Below are positions 24,727-32,355 of a stretch of DNA of 64,000 bases, one piece after another. A program made the translations under genes and the position numbers. The DNA comes from Sphingobacterium spiritivorum (lineage in GTDB: Bacteria; Bacteroidota; Bacteroidia; Sphingobacteriales; Sphingobacteriaceae). The first letter of the stretch is position 1, and every line of letters starts with the position of its first letter. The notes beneath the pieces are model-generated. The model saw only the letters and a list, made by a program, of their open reading frames with translations. It searched no databases and had not been told where the DNA came from. The DNA lies in contig NZ_CP068082.1 of the NCBI RefSeq assembly GCF_016724845.1, positions 4,898,001 through 4,962,000 on the forward strand, read 5' to 3'.

Positions 24727-25377
24727 TCAGGAGTTAGCACTTTCTTCAACTGTAATTTTGCTTTTCGCAATCTCTCCCCTGATCCTGCTGAGAGAAACAT
24801 GGGTAATACCAAGATAAGAAGCGATCAGACTATGAGGAATACTGGCTTCCAGATCAGGAAATTGACGGCGAAAAAACAGCAGTCTTTCTTTCGCATCATA
24901 GCAACGCAGGAATACTTTGTGATGTGAAATCTGCAAAATCTCCTCCTGAATGTAGTGTTTTTCAAAAACCTCAAATTCTTTAAATAATTTCTGCAATCTC
25001 TTATATTCTTTAGAGGAGATTTCGGCAAGTACAACATCCGTCACTGCATGGAGACTAAAGATGCTTTTATTATCTCTAGTACGAAGAAAATGAGGAGTAA
25101 TAAGCGATTTAGATACATAAAAGCCTGTTGTAACTACATTTTCCTTTTCACAAGAGTTATATTTATGAAGTATTCCTGATAGTAATATATATTCCGAATT
25201 GTTTACCTGCCCCTCCAGAAATATATTACTTCCTTTAGCGAGTGTCTTTATTTTACATTTTTCATAAAACATTTGTTTCGATAACAATGATTTTACGCCG
25301 TAATTATTCAACATACGACTCAACTCTCTTCTTATTTTCCCTTTAGTCCCATTTATCATATATGCTAACTTTTCCAT
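24727..25377 (-). CDS. Crp/Fnr family transcriptional regulator
   Basis: A 216-residue regulator with an N-terminal cyclic-nucleotide-binding-type beta-roll (about 40-130: AKGSNIFLEGQVNNSEYILLSGIL) and a C-terminal winged helix (about 165-210: IPHSLIASYLGITHVSLSRIRGEI). This is the common Bacteroidota subtype lacking the canonical cAMP-binding Arg/Ser set, so its ligand is unknown. No target is obvious; the two tiny ORFs downstream are on the same strand. The 370 bp upstream (25378-25746) are AT-rich and carry its promoter region and the DoxX terminator, with no gene. Confidence 0.85.
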   Translation of the reverse strand: MEKLAYMINGTKGKIRRELSRMLNNYGVKSLLSKQMFYEKCKIKTLAKGSNIFLEGQVNNSEYILLSGILHKYNSCEKENVVTTGFYVSKSLITPHFLRTRDNKSIFSLHAVTDVVLAEISSKEYKRLQKLFKEFEVFEKHYIQEEILQISHHKVFLRCYDAKERLLFFRRQFPDLEASIPHSLIASYLGITHVSLSRIRGEIAKSKITVEESANS

Positions 25378-25686
25378 AGTTAATTATCTTAAAACCTTAT
25401 GTTTTATTAAACTCTTACATTAAAACAGGATGTATTTACAAATCAGAACTTAGATCCGTATTATGCGTTTGTTCTTTTGAATGCTTTCGCATATATACAA
25501 AACAATCCTATGTCCTAAATTTTTAAGATTACAAAAAAATATAGTTAATGCTTATATGTTAACAGCTGAATTAACACCCTCTTCCTTAAAGGCTAAATAT
25601 AAAAAAAATATACGCTTAAAATAAAATTATTTAACCAAATAAAACTAATAAAATTTCATGAACATAAATTTTATTTCATTAATACA

Positions 25687-25718
25687 CAAAAAAAGACTGT
25701 CTTAAAAAGACAGCCTTA
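25687..25718 (-). terminator. Terminator of the DoxX gene
   Basis: On the minus strand CTGTCTT and AAGACAG (arms at plus 25697-25703 and 25707-25713) form a tight stem followed by TCTTTTTTT. It is placed 30 nt after the DoxX stop. Confidence 0.75.
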
Positions 25719-25746
25719 ATAAAATCTTACAGGGAGTGATTTTCTC

Positions 25747-26193
25747 TTATATTTTACGAAGATATCCGGGTTTATTCATTGCATTGTCAAGAGAATATGT
25801 CCCCGAGCCTACAATAAAAAATACGATAAGTAATATCAGGATAATCAAAGAAAACCAGAATTCAGAATTCAGAAAACTAAATCCGTTTGTAATATTCACA
25901 AAAAACACAGCTCCCAGCAATATGGGAATTTGAAATGCAACTGCTATCCGTGTAGAAAGTCCTAAAGCAATGAATAACCCTCCTACCAGGTGAGCAAATG
26001 CTACGTAGTGGACTGCAGACCATATAGATAACTGAAAATTCGTTTTTTGAATAAGTCGGGATACAGAATCCGTATCCATAATAAAACTAACTCCTTTTGC
26101 AAAGATCACAATTCCTAATGCGATTCTTAATACATCTAGCCAGCGGGGATGATGAGCATCTCCCCAGTGCTCAATCTTGCTTATCAGGTTCAT
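25747..26193 (-). CDS. DoxX family membrane protein
   Basis: A 148-residue four-helix inner-membrane protein with the DoxX pattern: RWLDVLRIALGIVIFAKGVSF in helix 1, HLVGGLFIALGLSTRIAV in the middle and a C-terminal helix. DoxX proteins associate with membrane redox or quinone processes, but most have no defined function. An unusually strong Shine-Dalgarno sequence (GAGGAGGT, about 6 nt upstream of ATG 26193) sets the start. Confidence 0.85.
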   Translation of the reverse strand: MNLISKIEHWGDAHHPRWLDVLRIALGIVIFAKGVSFIMDTDSVSRLIQKTNFQLSIWSAVHYVAFAHLVGGLFIALGLSTRIAVAFQIPILLGAVFFVNITNGFSFLNSEFWFSLIILILLIVFFIVGSGTYSLDNAMNKPGYLRKI

Positions 26194-26307
26194 AATAACC
26201 TCCTCTTTAATGGGTTATATAAAGTTAACAATAAAATTTGCTCAAAACCTCAGTTTTATTGTAACATTTATTGCTGCGTGCTGCATTAAGGTGTAATCCT
26301 AAAAAAG

Positions 26308-26340
26308 AAGACGCCCAAAGTGGGGAACTCAGGGCGTCTT
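26308..26340 (+). terminator. Orphan strong hairpin in a divergent intergenic region
   Basis: AAGACGCCC (26308-26316) pairs with GGGCGTCTT (26332-26340), with a 15-nt loop, then TCT. No gene on the plus strand precedes it: the region lies between divergent starts at 26193 and 26482. It may belong to a small RNA or a leader; a 23-codon frame starts shortly after (26365-26436). Confidence 0.5.
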
Positions 26341-26456
26341 TCTAACCAATTATTAACCTAAATTATGAAAAGTACTGATATAACGACTGGAAAGCACTAC
26401 AAATTACATCAGCCCCGACATTTTAAGATTTTTTAACATTTTAAAATGTAATTACT

Positions 26457-26464
26457 TAATTTTG
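26457..26464 (+). promoter_or_regulatory. Promoter -7 element for membrane-protein pair
   Basis: TAATTTTG matches TAnnTTTG exactly and lies 17 nt before the ATG at 26482, with T-rich sequence about 20 nt upstream (TTTTTTAACATT). Confidence 0.5.
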
Positions 26465-26481
26465 CACAGCAAATTTAAGGC

Positions 26482-27039
26482 ATGCGCTATCATCGCTTAC
26501 TTCGTTTTTTTCTGATAGGACTCTTGTTCATTATTCAGCTGTTATTTCTTCTGGCTATATTCCGTGAAAATATGCAGTCGCCCTGGGTATCTGTTTTCAT
26601 TATAGCGATCTCCATTCTTATTCTTGTATCCTACATCAGAGCCCCTATTCATCATGATAAGCATCTGTATGATCATATCCTGGTATCGATAGGTGTACCT
26701 TTAGGAGCCATAAGCTGTTACTATCTGCATACACATTTCCATCTGGGAACTGTTTTCTCAGCAGGCATTATCGGTACTGCAGGTTCCTTTGTACCGCTAC
26801 TGAATAAACGATCTTCTTATTTCCAGCAACTGCCCGCTGCTATTTATTGCGGAGCATTCGTAGGTATGTCCAGTGAAGGTATTGCCAATGGCTTCACCTT
26901 TATCCTTGCTGCGAGTATTTGTACAGCCGTACTGCTGGTCGTTTCCAAAAGTTTGTTTTCAGGAATCGGAGGTAAACTCGGTACACTGGCTTTTTTGGGA
27001 GTGTCTATCACTTATCTGATTATCTTTCTTATTCGCTAG
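26482..27039 (+). CDS. Unknown five- to six-helix membrane protein (pair member 1)
   Basis: A 185-residue integral membrane protein with no family I recognise. Two N-terminal helices are followed by a His-rich loop (RAPIHHDKHLYDHI and YYLHTHFHLG), then four helices. The C-terminal half, FVGMSSEGIANGFTFILAAS and SLFSGIGGKLGTLAF, resembles the next gene (FIGMVSSGQLSSYLGLGLAG and RFFDGFGGALGTSA), so the two are diverged relatives separated by 3 nt and probably form one complex. A transporter role is a guess; split two-gene exporters (ThrE type) have similar size but I cannot match their motifs. Confidence 0.7.
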   Translation: MRYHRLLRFFLIGLLFIIQLLFLLAIFRENMQSPWVSVFIIAISILILVSYIRAPIHHDKHLYDHILVSIGVPLGAISCYYLHTHFHLGTVFSAGIIGTAGSFVPLLNKRSSYFQQLPAAIYCGAFVGMSSEGIANGFTFILAASICTAVLLVVSKSLFSGIGGKLGTLAFLGVSITYLIIFLIR

Positions 27040-27042
27040 CTT

Positions 27043-27504
27043 ATGGAAGTTTTTGTTTTAATCTGTGTAGGTATTTTCGGGAGTCTCTTATCTTTCTACA
27101 CCCATGTCCATCTGAAGCAAGGGCCAATCCGTTCATCAGCCTTACTGACGATGCTGGTTGCCGGATTCTTATATTTTTTCCCGAATCTGCTGTCCCCTTA
27201 TCTTACAAAAAATATACCTTACGTATTTATTGGCTCCTCATTTATCGGTATGGTGTCTTCCGGTCAGTTGTCCAGTTACCTGGGATTAGGACTTGCCGGT
27301 CTGATCTTTACCTTTATTTTTCTGAATACAAGTCGGTTTTTCGATGGTTTTGGAGGTGCACTTGGCACCTCAGCATGTGTATCTTTACTGGCAGTGATGA
27401 GCATACCTTACCTCAAGACCAACCGAAAAGTAACTATAGGCTTTTTGCAGTTGAGAAGGTTAGTACTGAAAAATAAAAAAAGACGTATCCGAAAAGCACG
27501 CTAG
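27043..27504 (+). CDS. Unknown membrane protein (pair member 2)
   Basis: A 153-residue membrane protein with about five helices, starting 3 nt after pair member 1. The FIGMVSSGQLSSYLG and DGFGGALGTSACVS segments mirror those of member 1. The C-terminal tail is very basic (RRLVLKNKKRRIRKAR) and should be cytosolic by the positive-inside rule. The internal similarity suggests an ancient duplication within the operon. Function unknown. Confidence 0.7.
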   Translation: MEVFVLICVGIFGSLLSFYTHVHLKQGPIRSSALLTMLVAGFLYFFPNLLSPYLTKNIPYVFIGSSFIGMVSSGQLSSYLGLGLAGLIFTFIFLNTSRFFDGFGGALGTSACVSLLAVMSIPYLKTNRKVTIGFLQLRRLVLKNKKRRIRKAR

Positions 27505-27541
27505 AAAATCCTACTTTTATGCTGTTTGATACAAAGACAGC

Positions 27542-27922
27542 ATGAAAACATTGGCAGATTATTACTTATCACAACCGGAGCCTCATAAAAGTTGCCTGTT
27601 AGCGCTACGGGATATTATTCTGTCTGTGGATCCGGATATAACACATGAGTTGAAATATGGAATGCCTTTCTTTTGTTATAAAGGTAAAATGTTTTGCTAT
27701 CTGTGGATACATAAATCATATGACCAACCCTATATTGGTATTGTTGAAGGTAAACGCCTAACGCACCCTCTGCTGATAACTGAAAAAAGAGCCCGAATGA
27801 AAATCATGCTTTTAGATCCCGATAAGGATCTGCCGATATCTCTCATTAAAGATATACTATATCAGGCTATTCAACTTTATAAAGACGGTACAATTGCCAT
27901 CCCTAATAAAAAATCAAAATGA
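27542..27922 (+). CDS. DUF1801 domain protein
   Basis: A 126-residue soluble protein of the DUF1801 (YdhG-like) group: KSCLLALRDIILSVDPDITHELKYGMPFFCYKGKMFCYLWIHK is the characteristic N-terminal half, with the Y-G-M-P-x-F core. Members have an unknown function, though the fold is compact alpha/beta. It overlaps the OsmC gene by 4 nt (ATGA), so the two are translated together. Confidence 0.82.
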   Translation: MKTLADYYLSQPEPHKSCLLALRDIILSVDPDITHELKYGMPFFCYKGKMFCYLWIHKSYDQPYIGIVEGKRLTHPLLITEKRARMKIMLLDPDKDLPISLIKDILYQAIQLYKDGTIAIPNKKSK

Positions 27923-28392
27923 GTAAACAGCATTATTATAATGTAACGGTAGAATGGACAGGGAACACGGGGCAGGGAACCAAAAGCTATACCTCCTACA
28001 GTCGCAACCATTCAATCCGGTCTGAAAGCAAAACCATTATCGAGGCCTCGTCCGATCCGGCTTTCAGAGGAGACCCACAAAGATACAATCCGGAAGAACT
28101 GCTTCTCTCGTCTGTTTCGTCCTGCCATATGCTCTGGTACCTTCACTTGTGTACTCAGCACAATATTACCGTACTGACGTATATAGATCAACCCAAAGGC
28201 ACAATGCTGGAAAATGAAGATGGAAGTGGTTATTTTACCGGAATAATCTTACATCCACAGATAGAGATAGCAGAGGAAGATCAAGTAGAACTGGCTAAAG
28301 ACTTACATCACAAAGCCAATACATATTGCTTTATAGCCAACTCGCTCAATTTCAAAGTACAACACAACTGTATAATCAAAGTCCGTAAATAA
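27919..28392 (+). CDS. OsmC family peroxiredoxin-like protein
   Basis: A 157-residue cytosolic protein of the OsmC/Ohr superfamily. The two expected redox cysteines are in SSVSSCHMLWYLHLC (first) and HHKANTYCFIANS (second). NPEELLLSSVSSCHM is the family signature. It would reduce organic hydroperoxides using small thiols. Start overlaps the DUF1801 stop, marking a two-gene operon; no regulator is adjacent. Confidence 0.87.
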   Translation: MSKQHYYNVTVEWTGNTGQGTKSYTSYSRNHSIRSESKTIIEASSDPAFRGDPQRYNPEELLLSSVSSCHMLWYLHLCTQHNITVLTYIDQPKGTMLENEDGSGYFTGIILHPQIEIAEEDQVELAKDLHHKANTYCFIANSLNFKVQHNCIIKVRK

Positions 28393-28419
28393 GGGATTAC
28401 AGATAACCTCAAAATAAAA

Positions 28420-28465
28420 ATTGTCATACTTATACGCTCATAATGAACTGTACAAGTATGACAAT
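28420..28465. terminator. Convergent terminator between OsmC and PepSY genes
   Basis: ATTGTCATACTT (28420-28431) pairs with AAGTATGACAAT (28454-28465), 12 bp, loop 22 nt. On the minus strand it is followed by TTTTTATTTT, so it mainly serves the PepSY operon. Confidence 0.7.
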
Positions 28466-28512
28466 AGTTGAGCTGCATCTTTCCATTGAGGTCAATGCAT
28501 ATAAAGCTTTAT

Positions 28513-30138
28513 CTAAGCAGTATATTTTCGTTTTCTGATCTTTATATACACATAAAGTGAAATCAGAGATAAGACAAAAAACAATAAATCTATAAATAAA
28601 ATATCAAATGCTCCGGACAGATATGTAACCCATGGCCAGCTACCTGTCATAATACCGTTTGCCAGCGGAACACCCAGACATAGCAGAATAGATAAAAAGA
28701 CCGTTTGCCTGTTGGTCAATGCAATATCTCTGCGGACGATAAAGTAGACTGCCAGTACCAGCCAGGAATAAAAATACCAATGGTAGATATCACTTTGTGT
28801 AGGTGTATCTAAAAACCGTAATACAATAAATGTAAACGCTGTAACCGGAAGCATGGTCAGGCAGGAAGCCAGGAATATATTAGCTGTCCAAAAGTTAAAC
28901 TTACGCTTATGCGCCGGTACATTGGTCTTGTCTCTGGCGACCAGCCAGATCAGAATACCGGATATAATGACCACACAGCCCATTACGCCCAGCACAAAAT
29001 AGATAATCTTTAATGCGCGACCTCCGTAATCTCCAAAATGAAGATGATAAATCAATGCTTTTACATGATCGAGATAGCTGGATTCGAGATGAGGTGTTTT
29101 CTCATTTAATACCTTTTGATCCTTTACGCGATACACTAATTTTCCGGCACCCGAAAAGTTGATATCTGCATCAGGTTTAGCCTCGACAATAATGTGCATA
29201 TTTGCATCATTATAGTTTCGCACATACATACGACTAATCGTACTTCCCGGCCACCTTTCATTGATTCCTTCTACGAAGGCATTCAGATCAAACTTACTGT
29301 TAAGTGCCTGATAAGTGTATTCATATTTTGCATCATCCGAATATTGCAGAGCCTGATAAACTTTTTCGGTGTCTCCTTTATACAGAACCTTACTGTAAGG
29401 CATGATCAACACAAAATTAATAATCAGTATTACCCCCGTCACGGCAAACATAAATTGGAAAGGAAAACCAATTACGCCAAGAGCTGTATGGATATCTGTC
29501 CATACCGTTTTCCATTTACTCCAGGGCCGGAATATGAAAAAGTTGGATTTGATCTTATCCCAATGCAGAAACAAGCCTGTAATCAATGCAAATAAAAAGA
29601 GAAATGACACCAGCCCCGCCAGAAGATACCCGAATGGTGTCCCGATATTGATCGGGATTTGATTGAGTTGCGCCAGAAAATGAAGTCTGTATAGGAACTC
29701 GCCCATATCATACGAACTGGCATAATCAGAAGTAGATTTTTTTGCAAAGTCATATGTAAAATATGCAGAATCCTCATTGCCTCCTCTCCGGCCCCTTCTA
29801 CCCTTTTTTCCTTCTGTTTCCGGATTCTTTTTACTGATGGTCGTATCCGCCGATACACTCATGTCTACATAGGTAGCCATGTCGTTTCGGTTGATATAAA
29901 AAGAGAAATCTCGTCCAGTTAAGTTATACTTGGTAGATAAGGAATCCACTAAAAAATTGTAATCTTTTTTTACTATCCCTTTATGAGCACTGTATGAAAA
30001 ATTCTTTTGCCAGGCAGAAATTTCCTCTCTGAAAAAAGTAAATGAACCGGCGAAAAAAATCACATATAACAGTGCGCAGATAATAATGCCGCTGATGGTA
30101 TGTGTATGAAAATAGATGTTATATCTTCTGATATTCAT
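28513..30138 (-). CDS. PepSY-associated membrane protein (iron-uptake type)
   Basis: A 541-residue protein of the PepSY_TM family: an N-terminal helix (FHTHTISGIIICALLYVIFF), a large periplasmic part with a PepSY-like region, further helices with HLHFGDYGG and the typical G-x-L-I-W (SGILIWLVAR), and a C-terminal helical bundle. A charged insert, GKKGRRGRRGGNEDS, sits near 125-140. Related proteins act beside TonB-siderophore receptors, probably reducing ferric iron or releasing it from the carrier in the periplasm. It is the last of four minus-strand genes, divergent from the TonB receptor at 32356. Confidence 0.82.
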   Translation of the reverse strand: MNIRRYNIYFHTHTISGIIICALLYVIFFAGSFTFFREEISAWQKNFSYSAHKGIVKKDYNFLVDSLSTKYNLTGRDFSFYINRNDMATYVDMSVSADTTISKKNPETEGKKGRRGRRGGNEDSAYFTYDFAKKSTSDYASSYDMGEFLYRLHFLAQLNQIPINIGTPFGYLLAGLVSFLFLFALITGLFLHWDKIKSNFFIFRPWSKWKTVWTDIHTALGVIGFPFQFMFAVTGVILIINFVLIMPYSKVLYKGDTEKVYQALQYSDDAKYEYTYQALNSKFDLNAFVEGINERWPGSTISRMYVRNYNDANMHIIVEAKPDADINFSGAGKLVYRVKDQKVLNEKTPHLESSYLDHVKALIYHLHFGDYGGRALKIIYFVLGVMGCVVIISGILIWLVARDKTNVPAHKRKFNFWTANIFLASCLTMLPVTAFTFIVLRFLDTPTQSDIYHWYFYSWLVLAVYFIVRRDIALTNRQTVFLSILLCLGVPLANGIMTGSWPWVTYLSGAFDILFIDLLFFVLSLISLYVYIKIRKRKYTA

Positions 30139-30143
30139 TGTTG

Positions 30144-30422
30144 TTATTTAAGTAAGTATGGAATAGAGAAGAGCAGGCTTAATACAATATAAGTGAGCCA
30201 TACTTTCCAGATGTTTTCAGCAACAAAGGCCCATAACAATAAGAAAGCCCATAAAATATATCCGGTGATAAAAGATGTAATAATAACATTTTCCTGAGGG
30301 AATATATACATGAGGCACAGGTGGAAACTCAGCATGACAACATATCCTCCGACAAATCCGGCCAGAATTTTTGAAAGTCTTAGCCAGGGAGACTTGGTTA
30401 AATATTTTTTATTAGCAGGCAT
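30144..30422 (-). CDS. Small three-helix membrane protein of iron-uptake operon
   Basis: A 92-residue membrane protein (LAGFVGGYVVMLSFHLCLMYIF, then FLLLWAFVAENIWKVWLTYIVL). It resembles in size and position the small iron-uptake membrane proteins (DUF3649-like) that accompany PepSY genes in other bacteria, but I could not verify the family by eye. It lies 5 nt before the PepSY gene and 6 nt after the next upstream gene. It could be a subunit of the PepSY complex. Confidence 0.6.
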   Translation of the reverse strand: MPANKKYLTKSPWLRLSKILAGFVGGYVVMLSFHLCLMYIFPQENVIITSFITGYILWAFLLLWAFVAENIWKVWLTYIVLSLLFSIPYLLK

Positions 30423-30428
30423 ATAGTA

Positions 30429-30758
30429 TTAAATAAAAAATTCAAATAGCAGGCATACCGCATAAACAGCCAGTATCGACTTATAATTCAGATAGCGAAA
30501 CGGGAAAATAGCAACAAGCAAACTTCCTGCTGTCATTATGCTCACTATAGCAATAAAAATCCCGCTCATCCAGCCCAAATAATACACGAATAATCCGGTT
30601 GCAATAATGAATAAAGCGGCACATAGGAATTTACTCAACTGTGGCCTCGATTCCAGTTTGGCCAGGTATGCGGGTTTATTTTTCCATCCGGCTTTTTTGG
30701 ATGTGTTGTACCAGAGGAAAAAACCTATAAAAACAAGTAAAAAACTAGTGCTAAACAT
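30429..30758 (-). CDS. Small membrane protein of iron-uptake operon (DUF3325-like position)
   Basis: A 109-residue protein with about four hydrophobic segments (FSTSFLLVFIGFFLWYN at the N-terminus, then FLCAALFIIATGLFVYYLGW and two more). It sits in the slot of DUF3325-type proteins found with PepSY genes of iron operons; assignment is by position and shape only. A 258-bp gene-free gap separates it from the DUF4198 gene upstream, so it may have its own promoter. Confidence 0.6.
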   Translation of the reverse strand: MFSTSFLLVFIGFFLWYNTSKKAGWKNKPAYLAKLESRPQLSKFLCAALFIIATGLFVYYLGWMSGIFIAIVSIMTAGSLLVAIFPFRYLNYKSILAVYAVCLLFEFFI

Positions 30759-30891
30759 ATATCAGGTAAATGAAAGCTCCTTTAAATAATCAGCAGCTGA
30801 CCATAGAGACCAACCGCTGAAACATTAAAGAGAGAGAAACGTTAATCTATTTTAGAGTTGCCTGTGTATTCAGCCGCCATACCATTCACTT

Positions 30892-30985
30892 TTTCCGGGT
30901 AGCCCGGATTTCTGAAGGCCGGTGCAAATCAGCTTTTAACCCGATACTGAATCAATCTGGCTGAAAACCATCATTGATGCAGAAT
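30892..30985 (+). promoter_or_regulatory. Possible degenerate cobalamin-riboswitch-like element
   Basis: The plus strand reads GCCGGTGCAAATC (30918-30930) then CCCGATACTG (30940-30949), which resembles the conserved GCCGGTGnAAnTCC and CCCGCnACTGT cores of cobalamin riboswitches. A stem AAGGC/GCTTT (one G-U) closes the loop as expected. The GGGAA box, length and B12 box are poor or missing, and no plus-strand gene follows. Weak. Confidence 0.2.
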
Positions 30986-31016
30986 TACTGCGGCTTTTCA
31001 GACAACTTTTTAATTT

Positions 31017-31729
31017 TTATTTATGTTCGAAAAATGTAGTCGCACCATGCCAGTTACGGGTGTAATCCTTATCATTCCAACGACCCGTTTCATCATTCAT
31101 TTGTGATGCTTCCACTACATAATTACCTTTCCACTGCGGAGAGAAAGAGACTATACCGTTTTCATTAGTTTTGAATGTTTTGGTCCATCCCGTCTCAGAC
31201 ATCACAATAACTTCAGCATCTTTAACAGCCTTACCATTACTGCTGACAAGCACTTCTATTTCAGATTTATTCTTCCCGCTTGTAGTGATTTTCTCTACCG
31301 AAAAAGGAAGATCCTTAGGAGAAGTGGCGCTAACGGCCAACTTACCTACACGCACAGGCGCCATGAAGAAAAATTATATTTTGTAGTTCCGCCCAAATCT
31401 TTTGTCGCATGTACGGTAGATATATAGTAGACACCATCTTTTTCAGGGACAAATGATGTTGCAAGATGTCCTTGTTCATCTTTCACATCGAGTTTTACAC
31501 GTTGGTTATCCGGAGTCGTTAACCATACTTCCAGATGTTTGAGATCAGAGTACCATTTATCTGTACTTTCTTTTTCCCCGCTGGCGTATTCGCCGTAAAA
31601 TATTTTTACATCATGGGGTTGATTTTTACTTGCGGACGCTTTGCTCTCGATCCATACAGCGTGAGCCATTGCTACTTGTTTGCCGCCAAGTAAAATCAGA
31701 ATCAAAAATAATTGGGTAATAATTTTCAT
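31017..31729 (-). pseudogene. Frameshifted DUF4198 secreted protein
   Basis: Two overlapping frames together encode one DUF4198-type protein of about 237 residues. The first (31729 to 31346) has a signal peptide ending VAMA and the mature start HAVWIESKASASKNQPHDVK, then runs off after TTKYNFSSWRLCV. The second (31017-31364) continues with APVRVGKLAVSATSPKDLPF and ends in EHK. The break is at a run of five T (AATTTTTCTTCATGG); one extra T would restore TKYNFFFMAPVRVGK. Causes could be a mutation, a read error, slippage at the run, or programmed frameshifting. DUF4198 proteins are secreted, often linked to metal uptake. It heads the PepSY operon and follows an operator/promoter. Confidence 0.8.
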
Positions 31730-31770
31730 ATTTTTTATTTAGACTGATTATAAACAATGCTGCAAATATA
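31730..31770 (-). promoter_or_regulatory. Promoter and candidate iron/heme operator of the DUF4198-PepSY operon
   Basis: On the minus strand a perfect -7 element TATATTTG (plus 31763-31770) is followed by TTTATAATCAGTCTAAA (plus 31738-31754) with an A/T tail up to the ATG. On the plus strand the core reads TTTAGACTGATTATAAA, the best match to the shared consensus. Confidence 0.6.
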
Positions 31771-32177
31771 GAACAAAATCCATTTTTGTCAATAAAAAAT
31801 CAAAATTAATTTATGAAAAGCTGCAGAGTATCGCCAGATTAATCCTAAGTATCAGGAGCTCAGCATCCTCATGTTACAAAGCAAAGCTTAAGAGAATCCC
31901 AAAATATAAGATATCACACATCACCAACTGTTAATCATAAAAAGATGTTACCTGGATTACTGCATATTAAATTCAATGATCGGATTACACAAATTACATC
32001 TTCCGCCTCCATTCTGAATCCTCTTTAATCAGTTGTTTTTAGTGAACTTAATAAGCATGACTTGTGCAATTTTTAGGAGGTTTCAATCCAAAGAAGATAT
32101 CGTATTCAGGAAAAAACATGCTTTAAACATACAAACAAAGCCTAAAACATAACTATTCAAAAAAGATTAAAAAAAAC

Positions 32178-32237
32178 TTGACTGCTTATAATTTCTTTCT
32201 AAATTTGCACTGTTTATATTTAATCTAAATAAAAATA
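32178..32237 (+). promoter_or_regulatory. Promoter and candidate iron/heme operator of the TonB-DUF4374 operon
   Basis: TTG (32178-32180), 19 nt, then TAAATTTG (32200-32207) is a textbook Bacteroidota promoter. The operator TTTATATTTAATCTAAA (32213-32229) with tail TAAAAATA starts 5 nt later, over the presumed start of transcription. The 626-bp gap 31730-32355 holds this and the divergent promoter; no gene is seen. Confidence 0.65.
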
Positions 32238-32355
32238 AAAGTTTTTACATATACGTATTGCTCAAAAAAAAACAGATATGGTAAAATAGATTTACAGCTC
32301 GTATTATTCACTCGCAACTACTAACATCAACTAAGAACTACTGAACAAGTCTAAC

